In this document: positions 6,989 to 10,518 of the stretch, piece by piece
Position numbering within the stretch: the first letter of the stretch is position 1
How the letters are laid out: the number at the start of each line of letters is the position of its first letter
Source of the DNA: Bifidobacteriaceae bacterium
GTDB taxonomy: Bacteria > Actinomycetota > Actinomycetes > Actinomycetales > WQXJ01
Length of the DNA stretch: 10,518 bases
Direction of reading: 5' to 3'
Assembly (NCBI GenBank): GCA_031279575.1
Contig: JAITIG010000103.1
Location: 1-10,518, forward strand
The notes under the pieces: generated by a model
Seen by the model: the letters and a program-made list of their open reading frames with translations, nothing else
Databases searched by the model: none
Told to the model about the DNA's origin: nothing
Position numbers and translations under genes: made by a program

Positions 6989-7011
6989 GACGGCATCGGC
7001 GGGCGGCCGTC
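6989..7011. terminator. Possible weak hairpin between convergent lipid kinase and pheA genes
   Basis: GACGGC at 6989-6994 can pair with GCCGTC at 7006-7011 across an 11-base loop. It overlaps the pheA stop codon and is positioned to act in both directions. There is no T-run on either strand, so if it terminates at all it is a poor intrinsic terminator. Confidence 0.25.
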
Positions 7012-8026
7012 AGACCGAGCGTCCCGCCTGCACGTCCGCCACCCAGGCGCGGGCTTCGCCGTAGGCGGCGTCCTCGGTGCCGGGGCGCAGGCGGGTCGGC
7101 ACGAAGTCGGCCTTCGGATATGACCCCAGGTAGCGCACGCGCGGCGAGAAGCGGTGCAGGCCCACCAGCGCCTCAGCCATGCGCGGCTCGGCCACGTGGG
7201 CCTCGGCGTCGATCGAGAACAGGTAACGCCCAAGGGCGTCCCCGGACGGCCGCGACTCGATCCGGGTCAGGTTGATGCCCCGGGTCGAGAACTGCTCCAG
7301 CAATTCCAGCAGCGCCCCGGCGCGCTCGTCCGGCAGCGCCACGGTCAGCGTGGTCTTGTCGGCGCCGGTGGGCGCCGGCACCGGTCCCGGCCGTCTGACC
7401 AGCACAAAGCGGGTGACAGCGCTGGGGTTGTCGGCCACGCCGCTGGCCAGCACGGCCAGGCGGTAGTGTTCCACGGCGGCCGGCGGCACCAGGGCGGCGT
7501 CGAAGTCGAGCAGTTCCGCCGCCAGCTCGCCGGCGCTGACGCGGGCCATCAAGGCCGCCGATGACGTGTTGGAAGTCGCGCTCACATGGGTCGCGCCCGG
7601 CAGGTGGTGGCGCGCCCAGCGCCGGCACTGGGCCCAGGCGTGGGGGTGTGCCGCCACCTGTTTGACCTGTTCAAGGGTGGTTCCGGGGAGGGCCGCCAGG
7701 GTGAATGAGACCGGCACCAGGATTTCCCTGGTGATGACTAGCGGCTCGCCCTCGGCCAGAGCGTCGAGGACGGCGGTGACGCCGCCCTCGACTGAGTTCT
7801 CGATCGCCACCACGGCGTAGTCGGCTTGGCCCTCGCGCACGCGCTCGATCGCGCCGATGACGTCGGTCTGTGGCAGCAGTTGGGCCGCGTCCGCGCTGAC
7901 GACCCGGTGCAGGGCCTCCTCTGTGAAGGTGCCAGCCGGGCCGAGGTAGGCGTAGCGGGGCGCCGCTCCCGGCGCGGTGCTGTCCGGCGCGGTGCTGTCC
8001 GGCGCGGTGGTGTCCGGCGCGGTCAT
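7010..8026 (-). CDS. pheA: Prephenate dehydratase
   Basis: 338 residues. Converts prephenate to phenylpyruvate, the committed step of Phe synthesis, in the cytoplasm. The monofunctional PDT domain spans about 24-210: YAYLGPAGTFTEEAL at the start, AIENSVEGGV at 74-83, and the catalytic TRF triad at 205-207. A regulatory ACT domain follows at about 226-300 with GALLELL (237-243) and ESRP (257-260), the two motifs that form the Phe-binding site, so Phe feedback inhibition is expected. There is no chorismate mutase domain. The ATG at 8026 has AGGAG six bases upstream, which settles the start even though the frame stays open to 8413. The first 20 residues are an unusual tail of T-A-P-D-(S/T) pentapeptides, made by a 15-bp tandem repeat; relatives begin close to YAYLGP. 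It is divergent from the phosphatase-like membrane protein gene. Confidence 0.97.
   Translation of the reverse strand: MTAPDTTAPDSTAPDSTAPGAAPRYAYLGPAGTFTEEALHRVVSADAAQLLPQTDVIGAIERVREGQADYAVVAIENSVEGGVTAVLDALAEGEPLVITREILVPVSFTLAALPGTTLEQVKQVAAHPHAWAQCRRWARHHLPGATHVSATSNTSSAALMARVSAGELAAELLDFDAALVPPAAVEHYRLAVLASGVADNPSAVTRFVLVRRPGPVPAPTGADKTTLTVALPDERAGALLELLEQFSTRGINLTRIESRPSGDALGRYLFSIDAEAHVAEPRMAEALVGLHRFSPRVRYLGSYPKADFVPTRLRPGTEDAAYGEARAWVADVQAGRSV
7971..8023 (-). repeat. 15-bp tandem repeats encoding the pheA N-terminal tail
   Basis: Three 15-bp units (7971-7985 and 7986-8000 identical, 8001-8015 with one change) and a partial fourth reach almost to the start codon. On the minus strand they encode TAPDTTAPDSTAPDSTAP. 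In frame, so copy-number changes only lengthen or shorten the tail. Confidence 0.92.
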
Positions 8027-8032
8027 AAGGGT

Positions 8033-8037
8033 CTCCT
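8033..8037 (-). promoter_or_regulatory. Ribosome binding site of pheA
   Basis: The minus strand reads AGGAG six bases before the ATG at 8026. It is the strongest Shine-Dalgarno in the window and decides the pheA start against the long upstream extension of the frame. Confidence 0.85.
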
Positions 8038-8043
8038 GGTGTC

Positions 8044-8073
8044 TTGGGCCGTCCCAGCCAATCGGGCGCCCAA
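8044..8073. other. Inverted repeat in the pheA leader
   Basis: TTGGGC (8044-8049) and GCCCAA (8068-8073) form a 6-bp inverted repeat with an 18-base spacer, inside the stretch that would be the pheA 5' leader. It could be an operator or an RNA hairpin; nothing like a Phe-rich leader peptide is visible. The second arm overlaps the palindrome GGGCGCCC, so chance is possible. Confidence 0.25.
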
Positions 8074-8114
8074 AGCTGCGACGCCGGGGCGGGGATTGCG
8101 TGGGGCCAGTAGGC

Positions 8115-8120
8115 AGCATA
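8115..8120 (-). promoter_or_regulatory. -10 element of the pheA promoter
   Basis: The minus strand reads TATGCT, a strong TANNNT match, in the only A/T-containing island of the pheA upstream region. It would start transcription near 8108 and give a leader of about 80 nt that includes the AGGAG site. No good -35 match is seen. Confidence 0.45.
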
Positions 8121-8125
8121 GTCGT

Positions 8126-8131
8126 TAGGGT
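8126..8131 (+). promoter_or_regulatory. -10 element of the phosphatase-like membrane protein gene (probable leaderless start)
   Basis: TAGGGT fits TANNNT and lies 7 bases before the GTG at 8139, exactly as TAGGCT lies before serS. An alternative pair, TTGCGT at 8096-8101 with TAGTCG at 8119-8124 (17-bp spacing), would start about eight bases earlier, near the GTG at 8130. Either way there is almost no leader. Confidence 0.4.
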
Positions 8132-8138
8132 GAGGGAC

Positions 8139-10499
8139 GTGAGAGTTCGCGCCCGATGCCGTGCCCGCCGCCCGGTCCGCGCCGTCGCCTTGGCGCTGGG
8201 CTTGGCGCTGGGCTTGGCGGCGGCGCTGGGCGGCGTGGGCTTGGCTGGCGCCGCCGGGGCGGCCGAAGCCCCTGTCCCTGAAGCCCCTGTGCTTGAGGCC
8301 CCTGTGCCTGAGGCCCCTGTGCCTGGAGCCCCTGTGCCGGAAACCCCGGCGGCCGAGTCCCGCCCGGCGGCGGGCAGCGCGGCCGAGCCGCCGCTGGTGT
8401 TGATCGGGACCACCGGCTTGGCCTGGGCGGATGTGTCAGCGGCTGAGACGCCGGCGCTGTGGGAGTTGATCGCCGGCGGCGCCGCCGGCGCCGGGCTGGC
8501 GAATCGGTCGGCGCGGGCGGGGGCCTGCCCGGCCGAGGGTTGGCTGGCCGTGGGCGCTGGCGCGCGGGTGGGCGAGGTCGAGGAGTCGGCGGCGGCCGAA
8601 AGGCAGGCTGTTGACGCCGCCAGCTGCTGGCCGTTGGCCGAGCCGGTGGCTGGGCGGATCCCCGGCTGGGAGGAGTTGACCGCCTCGGCGGTCGCCGCCG
8701 GGCAACCGTTGGGCGCGCTGGCCGATTGGCTGGCCCAGATGGAAGTGTCGGCTGGGGGGATCGGGCCGGGGGCGGCCCTGGCCCTGGCCGACGAATCCGG
8801 CCGGGTGGCGGCCAGTTACGCGGCGGCGCCCGCGGCGGACGCCGAATTGGGCCGCGCCGTGGGCGCGGCCCTGGCCGGCGGTGGGCGCTTGTTGGTGGTG
8901 GACGCTGGCACGCGTTCCGAGGAACTCGGCCCGGCCCAGCTAGACGCCCGCGTCGGCGCCGTCCTGGAGGCCGCCGCCGGTCACGCCGGCGGCGCTCGCG
9001 TGCTGGTCGCGTCGCTGGCGGATTGGGGCGCGCCGGCGCTGGGCGTGGTCCTCGAGCGCGAGTTGAAGGCGTCCGCCGGGCCGCCGGCGGTGGCCCAGGA
9101 ATCGCCGGCCGAGGCGGCGGGCGCGGGACCGCCGCGATTGATCGAGTCGGCCGCCACCAAGACGGCTGGGCTGGCGCTGGCCACGGAGCTGGCTCAGGTG
9201 ATCGAGGCGCGCCTGGTGCCCGCGCCGGTGGGGCCGCTCGATCCGTGGGCGGTGGGCGGCGCCCTGGCCGGGCCCGAAGAACTGCGGGAACGCCTGGCAG
9301 ATGCCAACTCGCACGCGGCCGCGGCCCGGGAGTGGACCGCCGCCGCCTGGGTGATAGTGATGGTGGTGGCGGCGCTGGGGGCCTTCGGCCCCCTGGTGGC
9401 GCGGGGCGGGGCGGCCCGCGCGCCGCGCGCGGGCCGCCGGGTCGAGTTCTTGGCCCTGGCGGCCGGGGCCTTTCCGGCGGCGGGGCTGGCCGCCAACGCC
9501 GTGCCCTGGTGGCGCTGCGGTCTGCCGCTGGCGGTCTGGGCGGGTTGCGCCGCTGTTCTGGCCGCCCTGTCAGCCGCGCTGGGCGCGGCCGTGGCTGCGG
9601 CCAGCGCACGGCGCTGCTCGCGCCCTGCGGGCGAACGGCGTGACTCGCGCCCTTTGGGCGCCGGTGGGCAGGCCGGCCGCCAAGCGACTTCTCCGCTGCT
9701 GCCGGCCGCCGTGATTGGGCTGGTCAGCGCCTTGATTGTGGGTCTTGACCCGTTCATCGGACGGGTTTTCACGCGCGACGCCCCGCTCGGCGTCGCCACC
9801 CTGTTGGCGGCGCGGCTGTACGGCTTCACCAACCCGACCTTCGCCGTCTTCGCCACCGGCGCGGTCTTGGCGGCCGTCCTGGTCGCCGGCGCCGCTTGGG
9901 CCAGGGGGCGCCGGCTGGGCGCGGCTTGGCCGATCGCCGCCGTTGGCGCCGCCGCCCTGGTGATTGACGCCTACCCGGCGTGGGGCGCCGATCTGGGCGG
10001 CGCTGTCGGCATCGGCGCGGCCTTCGCCGTCATGGCGCTGATGGCGGCGGACGTGCGTGTCAACTGGCGCTGGGCGGCGGCGGCGGTGCTGGCGGGAGTC
10101 GCGGCGGCGGGCGTGATCGCCTGGCTGGACCATCAACGCGGGCCGGGCCAATGGACCCATTTGGGCGCGTTCGTTGAGACGGTCGCGGGCGGCGGACTCT
10201 GGGATGTGATTGGGCGCAAGGCGCTGATGGCGCTGAGGTTGTCGATCGGGCCGGCCGTCGGCCTGGTGGCGGCCGGGTTGATCGCCGTCGGCCTGGCCCG
10301 GCGCGGCGCCTTCGGCGGCCTGCGCGCGAAGGCCTGGTCCCGCGCCCCGCTCCTGAAGCCGATGCTGGCGGGCCTGGTGACGCTTTGGGCGCTGGGTTCG
10401 GCGGTCAACGACTCGGGCCTGATCGTGGCCGTGACCGGCCTGGCCGTGGCGGCTCCGGCGCTGAGCGCCGCCCTCACCCGCGCCGCCCGCCCCGCCTGA
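8139..10499 (+). CDS. Exported multi-spanning membrane protein with alkaline-phosphatase-superfamily-like outer domain
   Basis: 786 residues from the GTG at 8139 (GTG at 8130 would add three). An Arg-rich start and hydrophobic stretch AVALALGLALGLAAALGGVG form a signal peptide or anchor, ending near AGAAGAAEA. Then come five EAPVP-type pentapeptides (about 43-67) and an outer domain of about 310 residues opening with LVLIGTTGLAWADV and ETPALWELIAGGAAG, resembling the start of alkaline-phosphatase-superfamily hydrolases. A CPAEGW segment lies near 130, and IESAATKTAGLALATEL later resembles the family's C-terminal active-site strand. About eleven membrane helices follow from about residue 401 to 778, including LYGFTNPTFAVFATGA, AYPAWGADLGG and AVNDSGLIVAVTGL, wording I recall from uncharacterised actinobacterial membrane proteins. 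Substrate and role are unknown. Several acidic or Thr positions that could serve in catalysis look replaced (Glu for Asp, Ala for Thr), so it may be inactive. Divergent from pheA. Confidence 0.75.
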   Translation: MRVRARCRARRPVRAVALALGLALGLAAALGGVGLAGAAGAAEAPVPEAPVLEAPVPEAPVPGAPVPETPAAESRPAAGSAAEPPLVLIGTTGLAWADVSAAETPALWELIAGGAAGAGLANRSARAGACPAEGWLAVGAGARVGEVEESAAAERQAVDAASCWPLAEPVAGRIPGWEELTASAVAAGQPLGALADWLAQMEVSAGGIGPGAALALADESGRVAASYAAAPAADAELGRAVGAALAGGGRLLVVDAGTRSEELGPAQLDARVGAVLEAAAGHAGGARVLVASLADWGAPALGVVLERELKASAGPPAVAQESPAEAAGAGPPRLIESAATKTAGLALATELAQVIEARLVPAPVGPLDPWAVGGALAGPEELRERLADANSHAAAAREWTAAAWVIVMVVAALGAFGPLVARGGAARAPRAGRRVEFLALAAGAFPAAGLAANAVPWWRCGLPLAVWAGCAAVLAALSAALGAAVAAASARRCSRPAGERRDSRPLGAGGQAGRQATSPLLPAAVIGLVSALIVGLDPFIGRVFTRDAPLGVATLLAARLYGFTNPTFAVFATGAVLAAVLVAGAAWARGRRLGAAWPIAAVGAAALVIDAYPAWGADLGGAVGIGAAFAVMALMAADVRVNWRWAAAAVLAGVAAAGVIAWLDHQRGPGQWTHLGAFVETVAGGGLWDVIGRKALMALRLSIGPAVGLVAAGLIAVGLARRGAFGGLRAKAWSRAPLLKPMLAGLVTLWALGSAVNDSGLIVAVTGLAVAAPALSAALTRAARPA
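8265..8339 (+). repeat. Five tandem 15-bp repeats encoding EAPVP-type pentapeptides
   Basis: Five contiguous 15-bp units (8265-8279, 8280-8294, 8295-8309, 8310-8324, 8325-8339) encode EAPVP, EAPVL, EAPVP, EAPVP and GAPVP just after the predicted signal peptide. A degenerate ETPAA follows. They probably form a flexible Pro-rich spacer between membrane and outer domain. Confidence 0.92.
9617..9661 (+). repeat. Two spaced near-identical 17-bp repeats, each able to form a hairpin, inside the membrane protein gene
   Basis: CTCGCGCCCTGCGGGCG (9617-9633) and CTCGCGCCCTTTGGGCG (9644-9660) recur at a 27-bp interval. The first contains CGCCC-TGC-GGGCG and the second GCGCCC-TTT-GGGCGC (9647-9661), both perfect stems with three-base loops. 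They encode SRPAGERRDSRPLGAG, a loop between predicted membrane helices. Confidence 0.75.
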
Positions 10500-10518
10500 C
10501 CCCGCCGCCCGCCCCGGC

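Noticed and set aside
8027..8413. N-terminal extension of the pheA frame
   Set aside because: A strong AGGAG site precedes the ATG at 8026, and the extension is antisense to the signal-peptide region of the divergent gene.
8125..9609. 494-residue minus-strand frame opposite the membrane protein gene
   Set aside because: Almost entirely Pro and Arg, the typical antisense product of Ala/Gly-rich GC-rich coding sequence.

Overview
The window is very GC-rich DNA (third codon positions almost all G or C) and looks like the chromosome of a high-GC actinobacterium. The case rests on the actinobacterial form of seryl-tRNA synthetase motif 3 ([12 protein letters not shown]), the neighbourhood pheA / diacylglycerol kinase / serS / Cof-type HAD phosphatase, which is common in that phylum, a variant leucine-rich repeat (LRV) protein of a type I associate with Actinomycetales and relatives, and -10 boxes of the TANNNT type. 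I cannot name the genus.

Layout, left to right: (1) the 3' part of a plus-strand SRAP (YedK/HMCES) gene, cut by the window edge. (2) A minus-strand block, read right to left as serS, a HAD phosphatase, a fumarylacetoacetate-hydrolase (FAH) family enzyme and a long LRV/membrane protein. Successive genes overlap by 4 bp or lie 22 and 7 bp apart, so this looks like one operon driven from a promoter just before serS. (3) A 224-bp divergent intergenic region. (4) A plus-strand diacylglycerol/lipid kinase. (5) A convergent 92-bp gap holding a perfect 18-bp tandem duplication. (6) Minus-strand pheA (prephenate dehydratase). (7) A divergent promoter region of about 110 bp. (8) A large plus-strand exported, multi-spanning membrane protein with an alkaline-phosphatase-superfamily-like outer domain, ending near the right edge. 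No stretch over 300 bp lacks a gene. I saw no tRNA, rRNA, CRISPR array, insertion sequence or phage gene.

Functionally this is mainly a housekeeping region: Phe biosynthesis, Ser-tRNA charging, lipid phosphorylation, abasic-site repair and small-molecule phosphatase/hydrolase activities, plus two envelope proteins of unknown role. I did not find a convincing new multi-gene system. The parts most worth a second look are: start signals in which a -10-like box sits exactly 7 nt before the start codon of three genes without a usable Shine-Dalgarno (probable leaderless mRNAs); short in-frame tandem repeats that have extended several proteins with Ala/Pro-rich tails and linkers; the LRV-disordered-TM protein and the phosphatase-like membrane protein; and small intergenic and intragenic repeats (a recurring 12-mer, and paired hairpins in a membrane-protein loop).
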